Assembly: GCA_002323535.1 (NCBI GenBank)
Contig: DCQT01000008.1
Span: 1 to 42,904, forward strand
Reading direction: 5' to 3'
Source: Bacteriovoracaceae bacterium UBA1511
GTDB lineage: Bacteria > Bdellovibrionota > Bacteriovoracia > Bacteriovoracales > Bacteriovoracaceae
DNA length: 42,904 nt
Shown here: piece by piece, positions 1 through 7,707 of the stretch
Layout: every line of letters starts with the position of its first letter
How positions within the stretch are numbered: position 1 is the first letter of the stretch
The notes under the pieces: model-generated
Told to the model about the DNA's origin: nothing
The model's database searches: none
Seen by the model: the letters and a program-made list of their open reading frames with translations, nothing else
Translations under genes and position numbers: made by a program

Positions 1-180
1 AAACAAATAGGACCTCTAGCAACACCTGACCTAATTCATTTTACACCGGGGCTTCCAAAAACAAGATCTGGAAAAATCATGCGACGCATCCTTCGTAAGG
101 TTGCGGCCGGAGAAGTAGATAACCTTGGAGACACATCAACACTTTTAAACCCTGAAATTGTTGATGAGCTTTTAAAGTAG
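1..180 (+). CDS. acs: Acetyl-CoA synthetase, C-terminal end (partial)
   Basis: Only the last 59 codons are present; the gene enters from the left edge and ends at TAG 178-180. The fragment contains the A10 signature of AMP-forming acyl-CoA synthetases, PKTRSGKIMRRILRKVAAGE, with the catalytic and acetylatable lysine in SGKIMRR, followed by the acetyl-CoA synthetase-type ending GDTSTLLNPEIVDELL. Acs activates acetate with ATP and CoA to acetyl-CoA in the cytoplasm. The PKTRSGK..R.LR form and the DTSTL tail fit Acs better than other members such as propionyl-CoA synthetase, but that close relative cannot be excluded from the tail alone. The next gene is on the opposite strand and converges on it. 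Confidence 0.85.
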   Translation, partial: KQIGPLATPDLIHFTPGLPKTRSGKIMRRILRKVAAGEVDNLGDTSTLLNPEIVDELLK

Positions 181-213
181 AACTAAAAGCCCTCCCGACT
201 GAAGGTTTAGATT

Positions 214-947
214 TTATTTTGCCTCAACGGCATCACCACTTCTAATTTTTGCTTTACCGCCAATTTCCTTATCGACCCTAATTTCAATAGAGCGCCTTGG
301 AGAATCTGCGGCAGTGCTCGTAGTAATGTCACCACCGCATTTTTTAAATAATGATTCACCACTATGAGAGCCTTCGGTTAGGATTAATGATGCCTTAACA
401 TTGTCCTCCGAATCAAATTGGACAAAAGACACCCCCACTGTACCTTCGGAGTCTTCATATTTGGCCAGGCACTCAACGATATCCATTGAGCTATAAAAGC
501 AGCCCTGATTAGCTGGGTTGCTTTCAGGCCTAAAGTGGGTCGCATCAATATATTCTTTAAGGGTATCGTTTTCAGCAAGTAATTCCTGCATGAAATTCAT
601 CGTGAAAAACTTAGCGTTATTCTTATAGGCTTTTAATTCGACTTTAAATTTTGCCTCTGCCTTTTTAAGACTTTTCTTACTCAGTCTTTTAAAACGGGCA
701 AATCCATTTTTGAAATTATTCCCTTTTTTATACCAGGCTTTTACTTTTCCATTTTTACAAAATTGACGATTAAAGGATTTTTTTCGTTAACATCCTCAAG
801 TTTTTCATATTCAGTCTTTCTTGTGACATACTTAAAGACATCCTCTAACGCGTTTTTACAGGCACCATCAGCTTTAGTTTTTATACTTGAAGCAAATGAG
901 AAACGAACGGAAAAACAAACTATTAGAACTAAAATAATTTTCTTCAT
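214..947 (-). pseudogene. Secreted protein of unknown function, split by a frameshift at an A7 run
   Basis: The 5' part starts at ATG 945-947 with a clear signal peptide (MKKIILVLIVCFSVRFSFAS) and runs to a stop at 741-743 after 68 codons. The rest continues in another frame, open from about 780 down to the stop at 214; its first ATG is at 598-600, but the frame is open and protein-like well upstream of that. The frames join if one A is added to the A7 run (T7 at 778-784), giving about 244 residues. The part between the two short ORFs (residues such as KFKVELKAYKNNAKFF) aligns with the C-terminal region of the neighbouring 665-residue secreted protein (KFKSRLKSYNANVDFF). That homology crosses the position of the apparent start at 600, so the gene is one broken unit rather than two genes. 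A real frameshift mutation, a sequencing error in the homopolymer, or programmed -1 slippage could each explain it. Function unknown. Confidence 0.7.
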
Positions 948-1004
948 GTTGACTATTACGTAATAAATTTTAAAAAAATAAATAGCATCTAAATAGATTG
1001 TATT

Positions 1005-3002
1005 TTATTTCGTCGCAGCCGCTTTGCCACCCTGTTGCGTAGAAGACGATTCAGCAGGTTGAAATAAATCCAAAAAATCCCTTCCAATAGCTTGAACATC
1101 TTGAGAAAGCCTAGATAATTGTGTGACCGCATCTTGTTCATATTTCTTACAAGATTTGGGGGTATCGTCACTTTCCACGTCCGTCACAAAGCTCATAAAT
1201 AAGTCACTATCTTCGTCAAAACCATAAACCGATTTTGTAGATATTTTTTGTTTGTCACTATAAGTGTAAAGGCAGTGGATAACATCCGTCTTTGAAAGCT
1301 CACACTCTTTAGCAGGTAAAATAGGGGCAATATTAAATGAATCTATGCACTTTTTTAGCTCTCCCTTTTCTTTTGAAAGACCTTTTTTAAAAAACTTCAT
1401 AAAAAAATCAACGTTTGCATTATAGCTTTTAAGTCTACTTTTAAATTTCTTTTCTAATTTTTTATTGCGATTTTTCTCATTCCTATGCGCAACGATCGCC
1501 TTAACAAGCTCTTTGTCTTTAATTTGACGAATATTTTTAAGTTTGAGACCTTTACAATTTTGTTTTTTAAACTCTTTATCTTCATCAACCTGACTGCTAC
1601 ATTTTTTTTCATACGTGGAAATCTTCTCCGCTAATGTCTTTAATTTTTTAGAGCTATCATCAAGTCTTTTTTTATAAATGCCAAAGACTCTTTGGTGCCA
1701 ATTAATTATATTTTTTTTATAGCACTTATATTTTTTATCATAATTTTTACTTTTGCAGGGAGTAGCTTTCTCTCCCTTTACTGGAGCACTAACATCATAC
1801 CTTGAAGTATCTAATTCTATTTCCTCAACATCATCAGCGATTTTTGGTTGAGGACGAGGAGTAATTTTAATTTTCGGTTTGGATTTTTCTTCAGGTTTAG
1901 GTTGCGCTTTACCTTCACCTTTAGCAGCGACGGCGCGAGTAGTTGTACTGGGCGACGATTTTTCTTCTGACTCAGTAACCTTACCCTTCTCCTTAGGCTT
2001 GGGCCTTGGGGCTTCTCTTGTTCGAAGTAATACACTTCGCGATTTTACTTTGGGAGTTGATGCAGGAGGCTTTGGAGTTACTGCTCGAGGTCTCGGGGCC
2101 TCCGTCGTAGTCCTGCGAGGACTTCTTGGAAGCGGTTTTGGTTTTGGTTTTGCTTCCGTAACTGGCGTAGATGTTGTGGTTATTGAATCTGTATCTCTAT
2201 TTGCTATTTCTGTAATTTTGTCATGAAAATCATCTTTATCAAATAACATATCTCCTTTTAAAGGCTTTCCACAGATTAAAATGCCTTTTCTTGTAGAAAA
2301 AGCAGGACAAGCAGCTGTTTGCTTATGATCACCGTCAGACAACGGTATCAATTGCTGATCGATTATACCCTTTACACAAGCAGCTTTAGAATCATCTAAA
2401 ATTCGGTCTTTTTGATTTTTTTCAATAACCTTTCTCGCCAGTGAAACAATAGTTACAAAAGGCTCTATTTTATACCAGCCCTCTGGTACGCCCTTATACC
2501 TATCTCCACTTTTAACTTTAATGACACTTCCTGAACACTTGATATATTTAGGTATAGGAGTTTCGGCTTTAACGCGAGCACTTTCATTTTCGGTGATAAT
2601 CGCACCAAAATCTGCCATGTCATCGGCGGTCATCTCTTCAGCCTGAGCACCGGTGATATCCTGTCTTTTGGTTTTACCTTTTGGTTCACCTTTCGGTAAT
2701 TTCCCCCCACCGTCTGAGGTGTTATATGGTTTTCTAGGAGCTTCTGTCGTTTTTGAAAACTTAACTTTCTCCGGGTGACTAAGTTGGTACTCATCACATA
2801 TCCGATTAACATCTGACTGATTAAAATTACTAGGCAAGACTTTTAATTTGTACGGATCCCATTTCAATCTTTTTCCATTAAAATCTGCTACTCCTCCTCC
2901 GCAAGTAACAGTTTTTCTTTTATCTTCACCGCCAGCTTCAAGCTTGGATGCAGAAAATATAAGTAAAAATAAAATTAGAATTTTATTGAAGTTTTTCACC
3001 AA
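1005..3002 (-). CDS. Large secreted low-complexity protein, unknown function
   Basis: 665 residues. There is no ATG at the start: the reading frame opens with TTG at 3000-3002 or GTG at 2997-2999, and a stop lies further upstream, so the start is uncertain and no strong ribosome site is visible. The N-terminus is a signal peptide (FNKILILFLLIFSASKLEAG). The first ~250 residues hold scattered cysteines; the middle (~290-410) is a Pro/Lys/Thr/Ser-rich linker with repeated KPKP-like stretches, typical of an extended wall-spanning or surface segment. The last ~240 residues are Lys-rich, probably helical, with paired cysteines. This C-terminal module aligns with the frameshifted gene downstream (KFKxxLKxYxxNxxFF, then LKxxID, later CLxxY and FD). 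Exported to periplasm or outside; role unknown. Confidence 0.85.
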   Translation of the reverse strand: MVKNFNKILILFLLIFSASKLEAGGEDKRKTVTCGGGVADFNGKRLKWDPYKLKVLPSNFNQSDVNRICDEYQLSHPEKVKFSKTTEAPRKPYNTSDGGGKLPKGEPKGKTKRQDITGAQAEEMTADDMADFGAIITENESARVKAETPIPKYIKCSGSVIKVKSGDRYKGVPEGWYKIEPFVTIVSLARKVIEKNQKDRILDDSKAACVKGIIDQQLIPLSDGDHKQTAACPAFSTRKGILICGKPLKGDMLFDKDDFHDKITEIANRDTDSITTTSTPVTEAKPKPKPLPRSPRRTTTEAPRPRAVTPKPPASTPKVKSRSVLLRTREAPRPKPKEKGKVTESEEKSSPSTTTRAVAAKGEGKAQPKPEEKSKPKIKITPRPQPKIADDVEEIELDTSRYDVSAPVKGEKATPCKSKNYDKKYKCYKKNIINWHQRVFGIYKKRLDDSSKKLKTLAEKISTYEKKCSSQVDEDKEFKKQNCKGLKLKNIRQIKDKELVKAIVAHRNEKNRNKKLEKKFKSRLKSYNANVDFFMKFFKKGLSKEKGELKKCIDSFNIAPILPAKECELSKTDVIHCLYTYSDKQKISTKSVYGFDEDSDLFMSFVTDVESDDTPKSCKKYEQDAVTQLSRLSQDVQAIGRDFLDLFQPAESSSTQQGGKAAATK

Positions 3003-3038
3003 TGTAGTTATCGGCTTTTTGGAAGAGAAAATAGATAG

Positions 3039-3067
3039 AAAAAAATCCTTTTAGAAAATATAAAAGG
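3039..3067 (-). terminator. Rho-independent terminator
   Basis: On the minus strand a 7-bp stem (CCTTTTA / TAAAAGG, plus-strand arms 3047-3053 and 3061-3067) with a 7-nt loop is followed by a T7 run (plus-strand A run 3039-3045). It sits just downstream of the 3089-4060 gene and ends its transcript, so the 1005-3002 gene needs its own promoter in the narrow gap or depends on read-through. Confidence 0.65.
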
Positions 3068-3088
3068 CTTTTTTAAGATCAATTAATT

Positions 3089-4060
3089 TTATTGAATACT
3101 CACAGGAGCAAATATCTCGTTATCGATATCCACTGCATCCTGAGGGATTGGATGGACCATATCTCTATCAGTGTTTTGAGACCCCTCTGGAAGCCTCGCG
3201 TTTGGCATGACAAACTTTCCAAACTCTTTTATTGACTCCATACTTTCTGTGATGACGTGTTCTTCCTTATCATCAGCAATACAGCCACCAAACTCATCAT
3301 CAAGAGACTCTAAAGCCTTATAGTCAAAAGCACAGACACAGGATGGATTCGACTTATCGAAAACAGGAACAATCGCACTATAAAAGTTATTACTGTCCTC
3401 AAATCTTACCTCATATCTAAACTGACAAACCGTCTCTATATCCGTCATGCCAGTGAGCGGGGCATTATTTTCCAACAATTTATCTAATTCAGACAATGTG
3501 TCTGCAACCTTTTGCTCATCTACTCTCCCGCAATTAGGCTCCCGATATTCTTTAGAGAGAAGCCCCCAAATTCCACCAATATACTCCTGACATGCTTTAT
3601 CCATTCCAAGGATATCTTTTTTAGCAACATAATCCTGAACTTTTTGAGTAGCACATTCACCCACCAATAATAAGTCCTGAATACTTTCCTCATCTTGACA
3701 CTCAATCAAATAATGAGTTGTAAATATCTTTATTTCAGCATCACTTTTTTCTCTTGCTATAGTAGCTTGTGTTGATCGAATTTCAGTGCCATTTTTAATT
3801 TTTTGTTTAATCAAATCAATTGCCTTTACTAGTTTTTTAAACCCAACATAATCCTCAAAGGATTCAATCTTTGTTGAAGAAACATTTAAACTTTCAAACA
3901 GGTCGATAGTCGCTTTTTTACATTTTTCAGTTTTTGGTTTGACGGACATTGAATCGGCTCCACAAAACAATGCTTTTCGACTTGTAAAAATATTACTTCC
4001 AAAAGCTTGTGAAATACATATTGAGCTAAGTAGTAAAATTTTAGATGTTAAATACTTCAT
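3089..4060 (-). CDS. Secreted cysteine-containing protein, unknown function
   Basis: 323 residues from ATG 4058-4060. I chose this start over an ATG 63 bases upstream because TGGAGGAAGA stands directly before it as a strong ribosome site, and because translation from here opens with a normal signal peptide (MKYLTSKILLLSSICISQAFG). The mature part has about ten cysteines, including a CVC pair, and an acidic C-terminus, which fits a disulfide-bonded periplasmic or external protein. I recognise no domain. A short N-terminal stretch (CKKATIDLF...TKIESFED) loosely resembles the start of the frameshifted gene at 214-947 (CKNALEDVF...TEYEKLED), so it may belong to the same expanded family; that is tentative. 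A terminator follows it. Confidence 0.85.
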   Translation of the reverse strand: MKYLTSKILLLSSICISQAFGSNIFTSRKALFCGADSMSVKPKTEKCKKATIDLFESLNVSSTKIESFEDYVGFKKLVKAIDLIKQKIKNGTEIRSTQATIAREKSDAEIKIFTTHYLIECQDEESIQDLLLVGECATQKVQDYVAKKDILGMDKACQEYIGGIWGLLSKEYREPNCGRVDEQKVADTLSELDKLLENNAPLTGMTDIETVCQFRYEVRFEDSNNFYSAIVPVFDKSNPSCVCAFDYKALESLDDEFGGCIADDKEEHVITESMESIKEFGKFVMPNARLPEGSQNTDRDMVHPIPQDAVDIDNEIFAPVSIQ

Positions 4061-4258
4061 TCTTCCTCCAACTTTTAAACTCCAACAACCTATTTGCATC
4101 AAAAATGCCAAACTTAATTTCAAATAATCAGCAGTTTAAATTTTATTGTGTTTTTTTTGTAACATTGAAGATCTTTTATACAGATTCACCGCAAAGACAT
4201 AAAAAAAGGGCTCTAATAAATTGGCTCTTTATTGTAAAAAGTTAGTTAATCAAAACTC

Positions 4259-4780
4259 TTATATATTTGCCGCAGAGCTTTGTGTGGAATTGCTATCACC
4301 TTTTCCATTCACCTCTTTAAATTTTTCTTCAAGGCTTTTTCTACCACCGAACACTTTCCCCAATGCACCACTGCTTTCATGGATTACAGGAATAACACCT
4401 TGGTCTTTTGTTAACGCAGTTTTTACTTTTTCGGTCTGCATTTTTTTATAAAGTTTTTTAATTAACTGCCCGTCTGAAATTTTATAATTTTTAACTCCAG
4501 CATCTTCCATCATTAGGGGCTTATAATGTTTAAGCAAAAATTTAATATTTTTCTTAAAGGCTTTTGAGAAATTTTTATTGTTATGTTTAGCATACCAATT
4601 ATTCATCCATCTATAAAAATTTTCTCTATACTTTTTATATTTTTTAACTTTTGATTTTGAGAAACTTCCATAAATCTTTTCGAACTTACCAGCGGCGACA
4701 GCACTCGGATAATTCCTCTCTCCAGAATATGCATTAAAAGCCATCATTGATAATATAAGAATTAATTTAATCGCTTTCAT
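4259..4780 (-). CDS. Small secreted basic protein, unknown function
   Basis: 173 residues, starting at ATG 4778-4780 behind a GGGGAG ribosome site. Residues 1-19 form a signal peptide (MKAIKLILILSMMAFNAYSG). The body is rich in Lys, Tyr and Asn with a pattern KYKKYRENFYRWMNNWY, then FSKAFKKNIKFLLKHYKP, ending in a Ser/Asn/Gln-rich tail. The same spacing occurs in the next gene upstream (YLKYLKYKNRMY, then YQKIAKNFKFFQKYF), so the two are likely distant paralogs. The aromatic/lysine motif also recalls the KFKxxLKxYxxNxxFF segment of the 665-residue protein. No known domain recognised; export is the only functional statement the sequence supports. Confidence 0.8.
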   Translation of the reverse strand: MKAIKLILILSMMAFNAYSGERNYPSAVAAGKFEKIYGSFSKSKVKKYKKYRENFYRWMNNWYAKHNNKNFSKAFKKNIKFLLKHYKPLMMEDAGVKNYKISDGQLIKKLYKKMQTEKVKTALTKDQGVIPVIHESSGALGKVFGGRKSLEEKFKEVNGKGDSNSTQSSAANI

Positions 4781-4923
4781 CTAAAACTCCCCAGTTTTAT
4801 GTTGAAAAAGTTAGCTACAAGAGGAAGGCCGATCCACTCGCTGAATTTATCGTCATTTATTTAAACAATTGTGCATATTTTTAAACAGTGAAAAATATTT
4901 TTACAATCACACCTGTAAGCACT

Positions 4924-4949
4924 AAAAAACCCCTTACATTGAAGGGGCC
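4924..4949 (-). terminator. Rho-independent terminator
   Basis: Minus-strand stem CCCCTT / AAGGGG (plus-strand arms 4930-4935 and 4942-4947) with a 6-nt loop, followed by T6 (plus-strand A run 4924-4929). It lies 28 bases past the stop of the 4978-5514 gene and should end that transcript, so the 4259-4780 gene is probably transcribed separately. Confidence 0.85.
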
Positions 4950-4977
4950 TTTTAGTACTTGCTATTATTTTTATAAA

Positions 4978-5514
4978 TCAAATTGACTCTGACTTAGAAT
5001 CTTGTCCCTCATTATTATTTGAGTTACTCGAGGGAGTTTCCAAAAATTCTCTTTTTTGAAATTCTTTTATTCCATCCTCACTAATATTTTTATCTCCACA
5101 AGTTGGATCTGTTGCTTCATCTACGCATTCAGAAAATCCCTCTTCTAGTTGGTCTATTAATTCAATTTCTTCTTGATCTCTCAACTCTAAAAGAACCGAA
5201 ACCATAATTTGAGCGCTATTAATCTCAGGATGATCTTCATGCTCAGTCTTCACATATTCACTAAAGTATTTTTGAAAGAATTTAAAGTTTTTGGCGATTT
5301 TTTGATAAAACTCTTCACTCGCCTTACCTTCAAGCTTTTGTTCATGCTCAATCATTTTGTACATACGATTTTTATATTTTAAATACTTTAAATATGTCTG
5401 CTTGTTATAAGTTTTCCCTGGATTGACCTTCTCAAATGTTTTTTGAAAGTTTTCATCAGATGCAAAACACATCAAACTAAATAAAGATAATAATGTAATA
5501 AGTATTTTTTTCAT
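4978..5514 (-). CDS. Small secreted acidic protein, unknown function
   Basis: 178 residues from ATG 5512-5514. An in-frame ATG eight codons upstream (5536-5538) sits in the middle of a palindrome and lacks a ribosome site, whereas the chosen start follows GGGGAAG at normal spacing and opens with a signal peptide (MKKILITLLSLFSLMCFAS). The mature part contains YLKYLKYKNRMYKMIEHE and FYQKIAKNFKFFQKYFSEYV, matching the pattern in the 4259-4780 gene, then an acidic stretch with two cysteines and a Ser/Asn/Glu-rich tail. Probably a distant paralog of that gene. It is followed by a clear terminator. Function unknown; exported. Confidence 0.85.
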   Translation of the reverse strand: MKKILITLLSLFSLMCFASDENFQKTFEKVNPGKTYNKQTYLKYLKYKNRMYKMIEHEQKLEGKASEEFYQKIAKNFKFFQKYFSEYVKTEHEDHPEINSAQIMVSVLLELRDQEEIELIDQLEEGFSECVDEATDPTCGDKNISEDGIKEFQKREFLETPSSNSNNNEGQDSKSESI

Positions 5515-5522
5515 TTTCTTCC

Positions 5523-5549
5523 CCGTGTTAATAATCATTATTAACGCGG
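5523..5549. repeat. Near-perfect 27-bp palindrome in the leader of a secreted-protein gene
   Basis: GTTAATAATCATTATTAAC (5527-5545) is a perfect inverted repeat with 9-bp arms around one central base. Beyond one mismatch (5526/5546) it extends by three more pairs (CCG...CGG) to 5523-5549. It lies 9 bases upstream of the chosen ATG at 5512-5514, overlapping or touching the ribosome site. It could be an operator or an RNA hairpin controlling translation; nothing in the sequence decides between them. Confidence 0.6.
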
Positions 5550-5660
5550 CAAAAAAAATGCCAACAATATCACTGGATTTTGAATACTTCTATGACTTTA
5601 CCGCCAAGTATTTATTCGAAACAAACAAAAAATTTTATCCAAAAACAATATTTATTTACA

Positions 5661-7700
5661 CTAAACCTTATTGGCGACTAAAGTTAATATTGTCCCAAGA
5701 GCACAGGTTTCGTTTTCTTGATCGATAACATCGACCTGCCACTTTACAATACCTTTCAAAACGTCATCATCACCACGCTTCTCTTGCTGAATTTTTTCTT
5801 TAACAGTTAGCTTCACTCCGATTGTTGCACCCACATAGACAGGTTTTACAAATCGAAACTCGTCTACACCATAATTAGCAAGTACAGGCCCTTTTTTAGG
5901 ATCCACAAATAATCCAGCTGCCGCACTCATAACAAAATAACCATGAGCAACTCGTCTTTCAAACAACGTTCCCTCAAGGCTTGTTTCATCCATGTGTGCA
6001 TAAAAATTATCACCACTAATATTTGCAAAATTTACTATATCAGCTTCTGTCACTGTTCTTTTATGTGTTGTAAGTGTTTCACCAATTTCTAATTCATCAA
6101 AGTATTTTCTAAATGGATGAATTCTATTCTCAGGCCTGTTCGCGCCGGGTTGGTAAACTTTTGTGATTTTTGTCATTGAGTTTGGATGTCCTTGAATGGC
6201 AGTTCTTTGCATATAATGAAGAACACCTCGAATTCCTCCCATTTCTTCCCCACCACCAGCTCTTCCTGGGCCTCCATGAACCAAAGCTGGCATCGGAGAA
6301 CCATGACCTGTTGACTCTTTATAACAGTGACGATTATGAACCACGAAGCGTCCGTGATGCGAGGCCACCCCGAGCACAAGCTCGGTAGCAAAGTTATCAT
6401 CGTTAGTCATTACCGACCCAACTAAACTTCCCCTACCTTTTTTTACCAACTCAATTGCCTCATCAACATTTTCATAGCCAATCACTGTACTTACTGGGCC
6501 AAATGCCTCTACATCATGAGGTACAGAAGTTTTTAATCCATCCTCACAGCTAAACAAAGTCGGCATCATAAACGCGCCGGATTTTTTATCGGCACCAGTT
6601 ACAGAAAAGTCTTCTCCCCCCATCTCTAGGGTACAGCTACTTTTTAAAAGCTCAACTTTTTCAAACACATCTCTTCGTTGATCCATTCCTGCCAGAGCCC
6701 CCATTCGAACGCCCTCCTTCTGAGGATCTCCAATAACAACTTTTGCTAGTCGCGCCTTTAAGGCTGAAATAACATCACTCATGAATTTTTTAGGCACAAT
6801 TGCTCGACGAACCGCTGTACACTTTTGTCCCGCTTTAATAGTCATCTCTTTGACGACATCTTTAATATATAAATCGAACTCCTCAGTCCCAGGCCCTGCA
6901 TCCGTCCCCAGAACACAACAATTAAGACTGTCCGCCTCCATGTTAAATGGAACAGAATTCTCTAAAACTGCATTTGTTTTTTTAAGCATTAGTCCGGTTT
7001 CAAAACTACCAGTAAATGTAACCACATCTTGAAAATCAACATGATCTAAAATCCCCCTGGCGCTACCACAGATTAATTGTAGAGATCCCTCCGGAAGAAT
7101 CTTTGATTTAATAATTTCTCTAAATACAGCTTCTGTTAAAAAACTCGTTACTGTGGCCGGTTTTACTAGCGCAGGCACTCCAGCGAGCAAATTCACCGCA
7201 ACTTTTTCAAGCATTCCCCAAACAGGAAAGTTAAAAGCATTAATGTGAACGGCAACACCTTCTTTTGGTACACATATGTGGTGCCCGATGAAACTTCCTC
7301 CCTTGGAAAGTGGCTCAGCTTTACCATCAACATAAAATGGCGTGTCTGGAAGCTCTCTTCTCCCCTTGGAGGCGTAGGCAAATAAATTTCCAATCCCGCC
7401 TTCAATATCAATCCAGGAGTCAATTTTTGTCGCCCCAGTTGCCCATGAAACTTGATAAAACTTATTTTTAATTTCTGTTAAATATAGGGCCAACGCCTTC
7501 AGCATTCTAGCGCGTTCATGAAAAGTCATTTTTCTCAAAGCAGGTGAACCCACCGAGCGGCCATAGGCTAACATTTCAGAAAAGTTTAATCCTTCGCTTG
7601 AGGCAAGTGCCACTTGCTCGCCTGTAATTGAATTAAAAAGTGGAACCTGACTCCCATTACCTTCAATCCATTCTCCACATGCATAATTTTGTAGTTTCAT
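5661..7700 (-). CDS. paaZ: PaaZ: oxepin-CoA hydrolase / 3-oxo-5,6-dehydrosuberyl-CoA semialdehyde dehydrogenase
   Basis: 679 residues, almost the length of E. coli PaaZ. The N-terminal ~520 residues are an NAD(P)-dependent aldehyde dehydrogenase domain, with the general base glutamate E255 (FNMEADSLN) and catalytic cysteine C294 (AGQKCTAVRRA). The C-terminal ~150 residues are a MaoC-type (R)-hydratase domain, with the Asp-His pair D564 and H569 (ISGDNFYAHMDE). The enzyme opens the oxepin-CoA ring hydrolytically and oxidises the resulting aldehyde, giving 3-oxo-5,6-dehydrosuberyl-CoA in phenylacetyl-CoA degradation. ATG 7698-7700 follows a GAGGT ribosome site that overlaps the stop region of the upstream gene, 7 bases away, so it is the last gene of a tight four-gene operon. 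Both catalytic centres look intact. Confidence 0.95.
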   Translation of the reverse strand: MKLQNYACGEWIEGNGSQVPLFNSITGEQVALASSEGLNFSEMLAYGRSVGSPALRKMTFHERARMLKALALYLTEIKNKFYQVSWATGATKIDSWIDIEGGIGNLFAYASKGRRELPDTPFYVDGKAEPLSKGGSFIGHHICVPKEGVAVHINAFNFPVWGMLEKVAVNLLAGVPALVKPATVTSFLTEAVFREIIKSKILPEGSLQLICGSARGILDHVDFQDVVTFTGSFETGLMLKKTNAVLENSVPFNMEADSLNCCVLGTDAGPGTEEFDLYIKDVVKEMTIKAGQKCTAVRRAIVPKKFMSDVISALKARLAKVVIGDPQKEGVRMGALAGMDQRRDVFEKVELLKSSCTLEMGGEDFSVTGADKKSGAFMMPTLFSCEDGLKTSVPHDVEAFGPVSTVIGYENVDEAIELVKKGRGSLVGSVMTNDDNFATELVLGVASHHGRFVVHNRHCYKESTGHGSPMPALVHGGPGRAGGGEEMGGIRGVLHYMQRTAIQGHPNSMTKITKVYQPGANRPENRIHPFRKYFDELEIGETLTTHKRTVTEADIVNFANISGDNFYAHMDETSLEGTLFERRVAHGYFVMSAAAGLFVDPKKGPVLANYGVDEFRFVKPVYVGATIGVKLTVKEKIQQEKRGDDDVLKGIVKWQVDVIDQENETCALGTILTLVANKV

Positions 7701-7707
7701 CTTTACC

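Noticed and set aside
1879..2226. Rightward 115-codon frame opposite the secreted stalk protein
   Set aside because: Its Gly/Ser/Val-rich repeats are the complement of the Pro/Lys/Thr stalk codons; no ribosome site or homology.
4201..4245. GGGCTCT...GGCTCTTT as a terminator after the 4259-4780 gene
   Set aside because: The two halves are direct, not inverted, repeats; no stable stem forms except a weak AT pair.
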